DNA of 64,000 bases from Margaritifera margaritifera. Taxonomy: Eukaryota; Mollusca; Bivalvia; Unionida; Margaritiferidae. The stretch covers positions 186,001 through 250,000 of the forward strand of contig JAQPZY010001521.1 of NCBI GenBank assembly GCA_029931535.1, written 5' to 3'. A program made the position numbers and the translations under genes. Positions 49,480 through 58,792 of the stretch are shown piece after piece. Position 1 is the first letter of the stretch; the number at the start of each line of letters is the position of its first letter. Under the pieces are notes generated by a model, which was not told the DNA's origin, did no database searches, and saw nothing but the letters and a program-made list of their open reading frames with translations.

Positions 49480-50542
49480 TGTATTCTTTTCAGGGACTTC
49501 TGTACAGACCTTTGCTTCAAGTGTAAGAGCTGAAGTTTGCATATTTTCAATAGAGACTCAAATAGAAAAACGAGACATGCTAGAAAAAGCAAACCTCGCC
49601 AAGTGGTTGGAGCGGCACTTTTGTTTGTCTTGCTAACAAAGAACAAGGGAAGGTCTCTAGAGCAGGGAAGAAGACTGTACTATTCAAGGCAGGCCTTGGG
49701 GCTAAAAGAATTACACTAAATGTAGGATGCAGTGCGGATGAAATGGTATCAATTCTAGAGAGTAATTCTAACTTTCCACAGTTAAAAATTGCCGGAGGAT
49801 TTGAATTCCTGAGATGTAGAGAGAATTGTAGAGATCTTGACGTAATTGACTGTAATTGGTCTCCAGCTGATTTACGGAACCACATTGGCTCTCAAGGTAA
49901 AATATATTTACCTATGCAGAGAAGTTTAAGCACTACCCCAAAAGTTACTGATTTGGAAGAAGTGCAAAAGCAGACATGCAGACATTGGAAAACAGTACGT
50001 GCGATAGCTTTGCATCAATATCAACAGACTCTGACCATGATTCGTCTTCAGAAATTAATGACATAGAATCCGTTTCTCCAAGGAAAGGAGTAGTTATTTC
50101 AAGCAATAGAACAAACACAAATGACACAGATGTATCAAATTCAACAGCACATAATTACGCAGATCAGTAGTCCGGTTCAGCACTTCTTAACAATGAGATG
50201 AATGAAACTGAAGATCAAAATGAAGAACATCTAACTGGAACTCCTCCTGGTGAATTATATGACTTGCCGTCAGTAGGAAATGACATATCCACTGTGATTC
50301 ATGAGTGTATAGAGTACTCGATAGAGCACGATATTACAGATCCGGTGAGCATTCTGCGGTATATACAAACAAAAATTGTAACTGGGAGGAAGCTGGATAT
50401 AACCGATCCAATTGTCGCACTAGCATGAACAACTAATTTCATTTTAGTTGATTGTGGTAACCTTCTTGATACTTGGTTGGAAGAAATTATTCAGTTAACA
50501 CATCTTCGACCAGCTTCAGAAGTTAATTTTTTATGGAGAGGT
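49480..50542 (+). pseudogene. G2E3/HECT-like ubiquitin-ligase exon remnant
   Basis: Plus-strand coding pieces in order: RKSKPRQVVGAALLFVL, a frameshift near 49650, then LNVGCSADEMVSILES, FPQLKIAGGFEFLRC and VIDCNWSPADLRNHIGSQGK. An acidic Ser/Asp-rich linker follows, then an ATG segment (50198-50428) with HDITDPVSILRYIQ. The last piece reads NFILVDCGNLLDTWLEEI, like the entry to the HECT domain of G2/M-phase-specific E3-ligase-like proteins, and stops before GAG|gtaagaac at 50542, a good 5' splice site. At least two frameshifts or stops break it and no downstream HECT exon was found within 2 kb. Assignment is from pattern memory of invertebrate G2E3-like proteins and is moderate. Confidence 0.5.
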
Positions 50543-52690
50543 AAGAACATTATTAGATAATGATTTGTTCGTTTTTTCCCAACTCAGGATTTCAAAAGTA
50601 GGTAGGAAGATGATTTTAAGCTTTCCTGGCCGAGACCAGAAAAGTTTATGTGATGGTGTGCTGTTGTCTTCCATTGGTCGTCCGTAAACTTTCAACTTTT
50701 TGTTGCGCGATATTTACTTTAGTAAACAGTTTTTGATTTTTATCAAATTTGATTTGTTTTGATTTGAAAGTTTGTTTCAATAACATCTCAGATGAGTTCA
50801 ATAATGTGCAAAATTGACGCGTTCATTAAACAGTTATTGCCCTTGATTATGGTAAAAAAAGTAAATTTCACCTAATTTTCGCGAGAAATTTAATACCGGA
50901 AAACATCTGTTTTTCACCAAATTTAATTTGAGCGTGTGTTTAAAAAAATCTTTGATGACATTGACAATGAGCAACATTGACTAATGTCAAACTAAGGGAA
51001 TTTCAGCTCCTTTATGTGATCATAATTGTAAGTGGCTTCTGGTTTTCACCATATTTGTTTTTGATGGCTTGCTTCAATAAGATCTTGGATGAGGTTAACA
51101 TTTAGAAAAATAGTGGCACTTAAGATTGAGTTTTCCATCTTGATTTAAAGATAGCGTAAATTGCGATAAATTGTTGCTTTTAAATAATTTTAGGATTAAT
51201 TTATCTTTCACTTTTAGATATAGCAACGCCAAATTTAGTTTTCAAATATTTGTCCGTTATATGTATGTATTTATCATCTTGTACTTCAGACAACAGACGA
51301 TTTAGGGGGTCCTAGGTAAGAATTCTTTCGCCTGATTTTGCTGGAGACTGCTAAGAAGGACTTCGATCCAATAAGGGACATATTCATTGAAGAATATTAA
51401 ACTGGGGAGGGGATATGATAATGGGCATTTGGGTAGTTCATATGTTAGCGAGATACTTTCTCTAAAATATTTTATTTATATAATTATTGCACAACATTTA
51501 TAATTTTGTAAGACTCTTCGATAACATCTATACCATTTGTTTTTGTAATTAGTAACCTATGAACAACATGATTTACCATTTATTTCATACCACGACTCTG
51601 GGGTTATCAATGGCCCTTCTTGAGGGCACTGAGCATTTAAAGAATAAACAAAACACAAAGAAAAGAAAAAATACCCCCCCCCCCAAAAAAAAACAAAACA
51701 AACAAAACAAACAAAACACCATCTGCATCATGAAAAAACAAAGAAATCTGTCTTGATACTGAAATGCTTGAATATAATCTGATAATACCACATTCATATT
51801 GACCCGAGTTTACTAACAAGGTGCAGTATTTGTCAATCTCTTGAGCATGTAAATTGAGACACAGTAGTGGAATTCTTCACTTATCGTTAACTTGAATTTA
51901 AACAACAAAACAGATGGTTTATATTCATAGACATGTTATAATCTGACAGAAAATACATACAAACTGTATTGACCTTGGACGTTATTCAATATGAATATTA
52001 CAATTTATTATTTTTGGTCTTGAGTCTGAGATGTGTGCTCAAGAGATTGATAAATATGACCCTTACTTCAGTAAAGGGACACATCTTCTTATGAAGATGA
52101 CTAATTATATCAAGTTCAAAAGTGTCAGAGTGGACAGAGACTTTGCCTTCTTGTTTATCACCATCCGACTTTTAATTGTGACCTTGACCTTTCAAGTTCA
52201 GACATGGTTGAAGGTTGCAACACAAAGGTTTATAGATACACATACTTGTACAGTTTCAATAAATTCCCTGCACCTGTTGAAAATTAGACTATACATTAAC
52301 AATATATACATATACTTTAACCTTTAATGATGACCTTAACCTTTGATATATGGGTCTGTTTCAATAATGGGAAACATTGACTTGAGTAAATACAAAATTG
52401 TACCAAGATTCATTTAATGGACTTTAACTAAAACCTTTGATCTTAAATTAAATGACTTAAAAGGTACTTTTCTAGTTCAAACGTGATTTGTATCGACTTA
52501 TCGAGGTATAATACATATTTGCCATTCAAAATAACATGGTTTTCAATGATGGTAGATTCTAAAATGAATTAGTAGTTAAATTCATCATAAGTGGATCTTT
52601 CTGTGTGGCAGCTGTAAGTGTGTCTATTAGTTTGTAGGATCCACCGATGATTCCATTAATGCAAGTGATCTTACTAATTAAGTAGTGATA
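50543..52690. other. No gene seen; degenerate repeats and C/A runs
   Basis: About 50700-51230 holds three diverged units of about 130-185 bp, each with ttttcaccaaatttaatttg-like and ataagatcttggatgagtt-like phrases. A run of C followed by A-rich aacaaa repeats is at 51645-51718. The rest (51230-52690) is AT-rich without a recognisable domain. Confidence 0.45.
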
Positions 52691-52702
52691 TTTTAGGTAC
52701 TC

Positions 52703-52880
52703 ACCTGGTTCAAAAATGCTGTTACTGCTGCTTGAAAATCTGTATATTTAGGATCAGCAAGAACATTCTTGTATTCTTGAAATTTCCAATAATCGGCATC
52801 AAAATGCGGTGCTTCATAGTAAATTCCATCAGACGGGTCAACAGGACCAAACTTGATATTTTCAAATTCAGGAGAATTTA
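52703..52880 (-). CDS. Exon-like segment at left edge of copy B
   Basis: The reverse strand reads openly through SPEFENIKFGPVDPSDGIYY, then EAPHFDADYWKFQEYKNVL and YTDFQAAVTAFLNQ, and ends at AACCAG|gtgagtac, a near-perfect 5' splice site, with a stop just beyond. The frame differs from the neighbouring element ORF, which ends at 52884. It may be the C-terminal end of the element's unknown protein after a frameshift, with the splice-like site by chance, or a host exon abutting the element. Confidence 0.4.
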
Positions 52881-52883
52881 CAT

Positions 52884-53692
52884 TTAAGTTACATCGTTTA
52901 TTATTTCAATATCATGACGGTTTTTGTTTAGGTCGATGAATTTCATGTACGGCCCGATGTTGTCTCGTTTACCTCGGAAAATGTTAACATATGCCATAAA
53001 AAATGTCTTGGCCCAATCATCAGTAAACATGTCTCTTAGTGGTGTACCAAATTCCTTTTCAATTAATTTTCTTAAATGTTCATAATTGTCAGTATTTAAT
53101 TCTGTTTCGTATCTACTGAACAGTCTTCTATTAAGCCTCCTAATGTTGTTCTTTTTTTTCTGGTGCAAACGATGTTTATCTTCATAATGCAAGCCAATCT
53201 GTTCATGCAGTTTACGTTTAGAAAAAAATTGATCTTTTATCTTTTTTACGAGCTAACAAAAATTTTCCGATTGTCTGTCAAGAGACTCTGAGTTTTTTTC
53301 TATGTATTTTGCAGTTCTCTTCTTTTTCGAAGACTCTTTTCTTAATTGCTTTTGTTCTACTAATTATGTCCACTGTAAGCTCATGTAGTTCAATGATCGT
53401 TGAATGCAACAATTCTTCCAGTTTTTTCTGTTTTAGTTTTTTCACTTGCTACACCGGAATTTGAGATAATTTCATGTCTTTCTATTAATGACTTAAATTC
53501 TTTAAACCTCATGGCTTTTACGGAAGGTATATTAACCTTATTTTCGTCTGGTATAATAACGCTCTCATCATGTTTTACATTGAAAGTGCTTCGTACGCGT
53601 TTCGTTCTATGTCGCCGATACCATAGGGTATGACAGGATCTTCAAATACCAAATGAACAAATTCACGACAAACTTGCAATATTCCTGGCATT
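52884..53692 (-). pseudogene. Unknown element protein next to the fibre gene
   Basis: Starts at ATG 53692 with MPGILQVCREFVHLVFEDP, then loses the frame. Readable pieces include PSVKAMRFKEFKSLIERH and a Lys/Glu-rich coiled-coil-like region. The last 102 codons are uninterrupted (52884-53192) and include RRLFSRYETELNTDNYEHL, LRDMFTDDWAKTFFMAYV and NIGPYMKFIDLN. No family recognised. Its position directly after the fibre-like gene, about 20 bases from that gene's stop, suggests a virion or fibre-associated product. At least three frameshifts make it inactive. Confidence 0.5.
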
Positions 53693-53711
53693 TTATTATT
53701 TTAGTTATATT

Positions 53712-54874
53712 AAATCATCAAGAGTAACTATTTGAAATGCTGTTAGTCCAGGATTTATTTTTTCTGCATTAACACAATATATTCTAAACCATTTTGTATT
53801 TTGTTGCTGCAACAGGTGATGCTAAAATAAATTCTGTTGCTGTAGTGCTAATGTATGTTGGGTTTGCTGCAGTGTAAGTGTTGTAAATGTAACATTATCA
53901 GTTGACGCTTCCAATCGACAGTTGTAAATTCTTTCTGTATTTGATGTTCTTCCTCGAAGCATAAACTTTCAGATTAATACTGCACTAGGGCATTCTATTT
54001 TGATCCAGAAATTAGTGAAAATTCCGTTTGTTGCCCATTCACCAGCGCTTGTCGTTGGTGTAATATGCTGCGCAAAAGCATTAAACGCGTTATAACCAAC
54101 ATAATTTGATGATGCGCTTGCAATAAATCCTGTTCTGTTATTTGAATCGCTAGTTAATGGTGGAATATGACCGACGCTGTTTTTATCGCGTTTTGTGATA
54201 CCCGTTACAGAATCAACATAGATTTTATTCGTTAGATTAGAACCTGTTGTTGGTACTGCTGTTGATGTTATTTTATTTGCAACCCATGTCGAATACTCCT
54301 GTCATCGTGTCTCCGGATTTTTTTACTGCTGCAGAAGCAACGTTTAGTAAACTTTGGTACGGTTACAGCATCATTAACATCAACAGGCACAGGTAAATTC
54401 GTCAAACGATTTCCGTTCATGCTCAATATTCCCTGCATTGTGTCGCCTGTTTTTCTAACAGCGTAGCCTTTTTAAATATATAACACTAACAGCGTACGTT
54501 AGGTCACCAGGAATGTCCTGGCTCAGACCTGTCATAACCCTACCATTCATGTTGAGCGATCCTGTCATTGTTGCTACACCAAGCGGAACATAAGATGATA
54601 GTGCTGTGTCAATGTGTCCGTAACTAAGAGCATCTGTTAAATCAGCAGGAGGATAGCTTGTTGGTAAACCTGTTATCTTGCCTCCGTTGTAAAATAAAAT
54701 CAGATGACGCCTGGTACGTTTTCTCCAGCTTTACTTATTTTTAAAATATCAACAATGTTAAGTTGATTTAAACTAACCGCTTGGGAAATGTTACTACCTG
54801 ATAGTGAATGATAGATCAGCGCTTGCTGTGCTTCCCTTGTCTCCGATTAATGTTCCGAATTTCGTGTAACCCAT
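53712..54874 (-). pseudogene. Tail-fibre-like attachment protein, degraded
   Basis: Starts at ATG 54874 (MGYTKFGTLIGDKGS). The N-terminal half contains phage-fibre-type repeats: VPLGVATMTGSLNMNGR, MTGLSQDIPGDLTYAV, and TGDTMQGILSMNGNRLTNLP followed by VPVDVNDAV. The C-terminal half has FIASASSNYVGYNAFNAF, GEWATNGIFTNFWIKIECP and EASTDNVTFTTLTL, which suggests a discoidin/F5-8-type beta-sandwich for receptor or glycan binding. It ends VTLDDLI before a TAA at about 53712. Several frameshifts and stops are present. Function by analogy: host-cell attachment. Confidence 0.6.
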
Positions 54875-54888
54875 TTTATTTTATTATT

Positions 54889-55261
54889 GCTTGGTGTCAT
54901 ATGCCGCGCAAAAGCATTAAACGCGTTAACGCGTTGATGAGAATGATAACCCCCTACCACGACAAGAATCATAAAATCTGGTTGATGCTATTGCAATGCG
55001 ACATGACATCTGCTACCTTACGGATCAATCAGGACGACAAATTGATTTTAATAACGAGCAGGTGACATATAACCTGCACATATGACGATCATAAAAATTT
55101 GGTCTAACATAAAACAATAAATTTAAACAAAGAAAAGTTTATAATCGAAAAATAGTAGGAGGGTTTTTTGGTAACATATTTTCTAAGATCATTGAGCACG
55201 GTGCATGAATAGCACAAAAAGTAGCACCAATACCAACTGATGCTACAAAAGCATTTGCAAA
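54889..55261 (+). other. Scrambled junction of three element segments
   Basis: 54889-54931 matches the fibre gene interior at about 54053-54092 (gcgcaaaagcattaaacgcg). 54933-55017 matches the PLA2 gene of this same copy at 55845-55929 and shares its private variants (ccacgacaag, ataaaatctgg). 55018-55090 matches the penton C-terminus of copy A (2678-2754). 55090-55260 matches the start of the small virion gene (2770-2935). Segments that are kilobases apart in the element are joined directly. Confidence 0.8.
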
Positions 55262-55579
55262 TGAAACCTAATAAATTCTTGTGTCATAAACATCCAGAAT
55301 TAAAATGATTTATCTGGTACACACTGGGTCTCATTGTACAAAACAACTATTTTGATTCATTTGGTCTTCCACCGTCTGATGCTGTAAAAGCGTACGTCAA
55401 CAAAACAATAAAGTATTCTTCTAATCAACTATAACCAGTTGGAGCAACAGCATACGGATATTATTGTGTCATGTTCTTTTAGCAGATGTCATGTGGAATG
55501 TCATTTATCGATTTCATTACCCAATTTGATTCTTATCCTAGTGCCAATAATGATGAAATCGCTGTTAATTTTGTGTGAC
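55262..55579 (+). pseudogene. Adenain-like protease remnant of copy B
   Basis: Begins at a homologue of 5819 in copy A and includes FGLPPSDAVKAYV, a Cys codon region changed from tgcgga to tacgga (catalytic Cys replaced by Tyr), and an end identical to copy A. An indel lies near 55330. Inactive. Confidence 0.65.
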
Positions 55580-55593
55580 ACTGAGGTATAAAG

Positions 55594-55700
55594 AATGACA
55601 ACATACTGTTTGAAGTGCAGAACCAGAACTGATGATGTTGATAAAGTAGTTGAGATAACCAAGAACGGTAGGTTGATAGCAAAAAGCATAAAATTGTAAC
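55594..55700 (+). pseudogene. Zinc-ribbon protein remnant of copy B, fused to PLA2 5' part
   Basis: Starts MTTYCLKCRTRTDDVDKVVE with the first CxxC intact. After IAKSI the sequence jumps to the Cys cluster of the PLA2 gene (TYCKRC), because about 220 bp present in copy A (6227-6450) are missing. Confidence 0.6.
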
Positions 55701-56993
55701 ATACTGCAAACGATGTGATAACAGAGAGCTGATTGGAAGAGCAATTGATATTCACAAAATAATATGCAAACTTCCAAGACCAAAGGGAGGTTGGACACTA
55801 CCAGGGCACAAGTGCACAGAACCATGGAACCCGCTTGATGAGCAACTTGATGAGAATGATAACCCCCTACCACGACAAGAACCATAAAATCTGGTTGATG
55901 CTATTGCAATGCGACATGACATCTGCTACCGTGATCATGAAGGTGACAAGCATGGTTGTGACAAAAAGATGTTGGACGAATTAAGCGCGATAGCACAACA
56001 GAACATGAGAGAACGTGTCGACAGAAAGCTTGTACAAGGACTAATAGGCTCAAAATACAAATTAGGTATCGGTCTAACTGATGAGTCACACAAACCAACA
56101 AAAAAAAAAAAAAAAAAAAAAGTTATCAGGAGGCGTGTTGTAGCAGATGCTGTAGATGATATTTGGGCAGTTGATTTTGCTGACATGTCATCTGTTGCTG
56201 CCTACAATAATGGTAATACGTACTTACTAAACATTGTTGATGTACAGAGTAGATTTGCGTTAAGTCTACCAATAAAGGATAAAATGGGAAGTACAATAAC
56301 AACAGCTTTTAATCAGATTATATTAAGCAGCGGACGTAAACCTAATAAGATCTGGACAGATCACGATGTTGAGTTTTACAACAAACAGTTTGAAGATTTT
56401 CTTAAGCAGCATAATATCGCAAAATACACAGCAGGAAATGAGGGCAAGAGCATTATCGTAGAGCGGTTTAATATAATATTAAAAGAGAGGATTTATACGC
56501 ATTTTACAGCAAACAATACAAATAACTACGTTGATAAACTGCAGCAGATTGTTTCTGATTACAATAACACGAAACATCGCTCAATTAAGATGACACCAAA
56601 TGCAGCGGTTAATAACCCAATACAAGCAAATGAGAACTTGTACCGCAGACACAAGTACAAAAAATATGATAAAGTAAGAATCTCAGTAACAAAAAAATTA
56701 TTTGAAAAAGGATTTACACCTAATTGAACAGAGGAGGTATTTTTGTTGTTGATAAAGTACTAACTACTATTCCTGTTACTTATAAACTAAAAGATCTGAA
56801 CGGAGAGGACATAATTGGTAGTTTTTACGAACATGAGCTTCAGAAAACTGATCAGGACATATTTGTTATGGAGCAGGTGATAAGAACAAAAGGTGATAAA
56901 AGTTTAGCAAAATGGCGAATTTATTCTGACGTGTTTAATTCTTTGATTCCGATTATCAGCATCAACGGAGGAGATCTTATTACAAGTTTCTAA
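55701..56993 (+). pseudogene. PLA2-integrase reading frame plus chromodomain, copy B
   Basis: From 55909 to 56727 one frame of 272 codons is open. It holds the PLA2 catalytic HDICYRDHEGDKHGC (His codon 55914), a helical region, ELHKP-like SHKP, a Lys run coded by 22 A (56100-56121), then the integrase core. The core has AVDFADMSS, WTDHDVEFYNKQF and IIVERFN, so all three acidic residues are present. A TAA at about 55887 cuts it from the upstream calcium-loop part (GGWTLPG). After FEKGFTPN a TGA ends the frame, and a chromodomain follows from 56724 to 56993 (GSFYEHELQKTDQD, KSLAKWRIYSD). The 45-residue duplication of copy A is absent. Whether the fusion is natural or produced by A-run growth cannot be decided here. 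Confidence 0.8.
56100..56121 (+). other. 22-base A run joining PLA2 and integrase frames
   Basis: Homologous to the 17-base A run at 6853-6869. Here its length keeps PLA2 and integrase in one frame. Confidence 0.6.
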
Positions 56994-57178
56994 TAATATC
57001 AGAATAAATATTTGCGTATTTTGTTTGTACTGATTTACATTTTACAGATTTGCATAGCAATGTAAAATATTGTTTTCTTTCTTCTGTTAATTCTCCTATC
57101 ACGTTGAATATTTTAACAAATATGAAATCAAATTGAATATTTTTTGTCTCCCATGTATTATTATGTTCATGAAATATT

Positions 57179-57475
57179 TTAATCTCGAGTAAACACTTCT
57201 GTACTGATCAGGAGTAAAATTGAATTTTTGTAAAACATTTTTGCTAAGTGATACTTAACGTCATATCGGCCAGTTGTTGATCGACCATGATACTTTCTAT
57301 CAACAACGTTGTCGTCATATTCAATTTCAATAACCTCTCCTTCTTTGGGTTCTATATGCTGAACGATAAAATCTTGATCATCTGGATCAGATTCTACAAT
57401 AAAATCATTTGCATGTACTGTTTGTACTTGCACTGATACTAGTGCATTATAGATCCTTTTCAGAATACTAAACAT
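57179..57475 (-). CDS. Conserved small acidic protein, copy B
   Basis: Homologue of the ORF at 8084-8350. The start MFSILKRIYNALVSVQVQ differs most, while the centre ESDPDDQDFIVQHIEP and the DRKYHGRSTTGRYDVKYH block are nearly unchanged. The C-terminus runs 10 codons longer (LLISTEVFTRD). One of the two tails must be frameshifted relative to the ancestor. Function unknown. Confidence 0.6.
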   Translation of the reverse strand: MFSILKRIYNALVSVQVQTVHANDFIVESDPDDQDFIVQHIEPKEGEVIEIEYDDNVVDRKYHGRSTTGRYDVKYHLAKMFYKNSILLLISTEVFTRD

Positions 57476-57514
57476 CCTGTACTATTAGATTTTAGTATAA
57501 TTGATAAAAATAAA
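57476..57514. promoter_or_regulatory. Intergenic region of the divergent pair, copy B (inferred)
   Basis: 39 bases between divergent start codons, matching the 40-base region at 8351-8390 in layout and in the ataaaatga context of the rightward start. The promoter role is inferred from spacing. Confidence 0.3.
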
Positions 57515-57814
57515 ATGAACAAAGATCAATGCTGCTTTGTGATAAAAAAAGAAACAAACGGTTTTCCGACCTATGAAGTAAATATAGAAAAACGTTTTAT
57601 TACAAACTGTACGATTTTAAACATAGGAGATTTGGAGGATGCCGTGAGAAAAGTGTTTGATGTGTCGTACCTAGAAGATATTAGTATCTGTCTGGTGATT
57701 GAGATTGGAGAAAAGCATAAAATTCTGTTCACAGATTATGAAAAAAAGATACTTTATCGAAACGGTAGGCATTATGTGAAGTACGATCAGGAGACAATCG
57801 AGAGTTGGTATTAA
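57515..57814 (+). CDS. Conserved small protein, copy B (unknown)
   Basis: Homologue of the ORF at 8391-8669. MNKDQCCFVIKKETNGFPTY shows the fuller N-terminus, then INIGDLEDAVRKVF-type and YLEDISICLVIEIGEKHK blocks. It is open throughout. It ends ESWY, three codons before the copy A end. No family recognised. Confidence 0.62.
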   Translation: MNKDQCCFVIKKETNGFPTYEVNIEKRFITNCTILNIGDLEDAVRKVFDVSYLEDISICLVIEIGEKHKILFTDYEKKILYRNGRHYVKYDQETIESWY

Positions 57815-57867
57815 AATTGTACAACAGATGACGAATCTCGGTAAATTGTGGGTAAAGTAGAATGTTA

Positions 57868-58040
57868 ATCACAGTACAAGACATTAATCTTGATTCCAAA
57901 TCTTTTTGAAGTTTCTGATTTTGTTACACCATCAGGTACCATTTTTAATGACATTGGAACAATTTCAAAATATTTTGCAGCAGCTGACAATGAAGACAAC
58001 TCAATCTCTTCCTCTGTTTCAAGGTTAATTGAAAGAACAG
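57868..58040 (-). pseudogene. NUMOD1-like C-terminal module of the HNH gene, out of frame
   Basis: On the reverse strand just after the HNH stop, another frame reads TEEEIELSSLSAAAKYFEIV and then SKRFGIKINVLYCD with a stop. The SLSAAAKYF pattern is that of NUMOD1 DNA-binding modules, which commonly follow HNH domains in homing nucleases. Copy A has the same arrangement (8739-8890), so the frame change is older than the split of the two copies or reflects a real stop. Confidence 0.5.
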
Positions 58041-58041
58041 G

Positions 58042-58686
58042 TCATGATTGTTTAAAATTACCACCTTCACCACCTGCTCCCCTTTCGCAATTTTTTTGTT
58101 GTGTTACAGCTTTAAGATTTTCCAAGCGGTTATCAGTTTTATTGTTGTTTAAATGATCTATTATTAATCCTTCAGGGATTATACCATGGAGGCATTCAAA
58201 TAAAAATCTATTTGAATAATAATTAATTTGATTAGTGTTAACTCCTCGAACACCAACTTGAAGATAACCACCACCAACCAAATTTCCAATAGTTCTGATA
58301 TGTCTGATAAGACCACGATCATTTGCTTCGTAGAGATTGAAGTACGGATGACGATGGCACTCGTTTTCTAGATCAAGGTTAACCAGCGCGTTGTCAACAT
58401 TACTTCTATTTTTATGATAAACAATTCTTCCATCTGGTACTTCACCACTGAACAATGTCCAAATAAATTGATGAGGGAGCATTTCGGTAAAATTATAGTC
58501 ATCTTTTCCTTTTACTCTGATCAGAAAACCTGCTGGAGTAGGTTTTCCGATCATTTTTCCTGTTTCAGTATTTTTAATAACGCCAAGCTGATTACCAGCG
58601 TATAAATCGTACTTGCTGTGGTGATAAAATACTTCGAGATCGCTTGCATGTGTAACATGTGACATGGTATTCTTTTCTGATGCCAT
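58042..58686 (-). CDS. Two-unit HNH endonuclease (NUMOD/HNH_3-type)
   Basis: An uninterrupted 214-codon ORF from ATG at 58686. Unit 1 (about residues 70-110) is degenerate: LPHQFIWTLFSGEVPDGRIV then YHKNRSNVDNALVNLD. Unit 2 (about residues 155-200) is canonical: FECLHGIIPEGLIIDHLNNN then KTDNRLENLKAVTQQKNC, with the IDH and two Asn of the HNH/N fold. The N-terminal region (YDLYAGNQLGVIKN, TGKMIGKP) looks like a NUMOD4-type DNA-recognition segment. Such proteins make double-strand breaks and often act as homing nucleases. It sits head-to-head with the polymerase gene. It is open while its neighbours are broken, and copy A keeps only a fragment. Confidence 0.75.
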   Translation of the reverse strand: MASEKNTMSHVTHASDLEVFYHHSKYDLYAGNQLGVIKNTETGKMIGKPTPAGFLIRVKGKDDYNFTEMLPHQFIWTLFSGEVPDGRIVYHKNRSNVDNALVNLDLENECHRHPYFNLYEANDRGLIRHIRTIGNLVGGGYLQVGVRGVNTNQINYYSNRFLFECLHGIIPEGLIIDHLNNNKTDNRLENLKAVTQQKNCERGAGGEGGNFKQS

Positions 58687-58792
58687 TTTATAATAATGTG
58701 CTTCTTCTAATTGCTTGTGAAATTAGGTTTGATTTTTAAAAAATTTAATATGACAACCATTTAGAGAATTGTATACTAGTATAATATAATGA

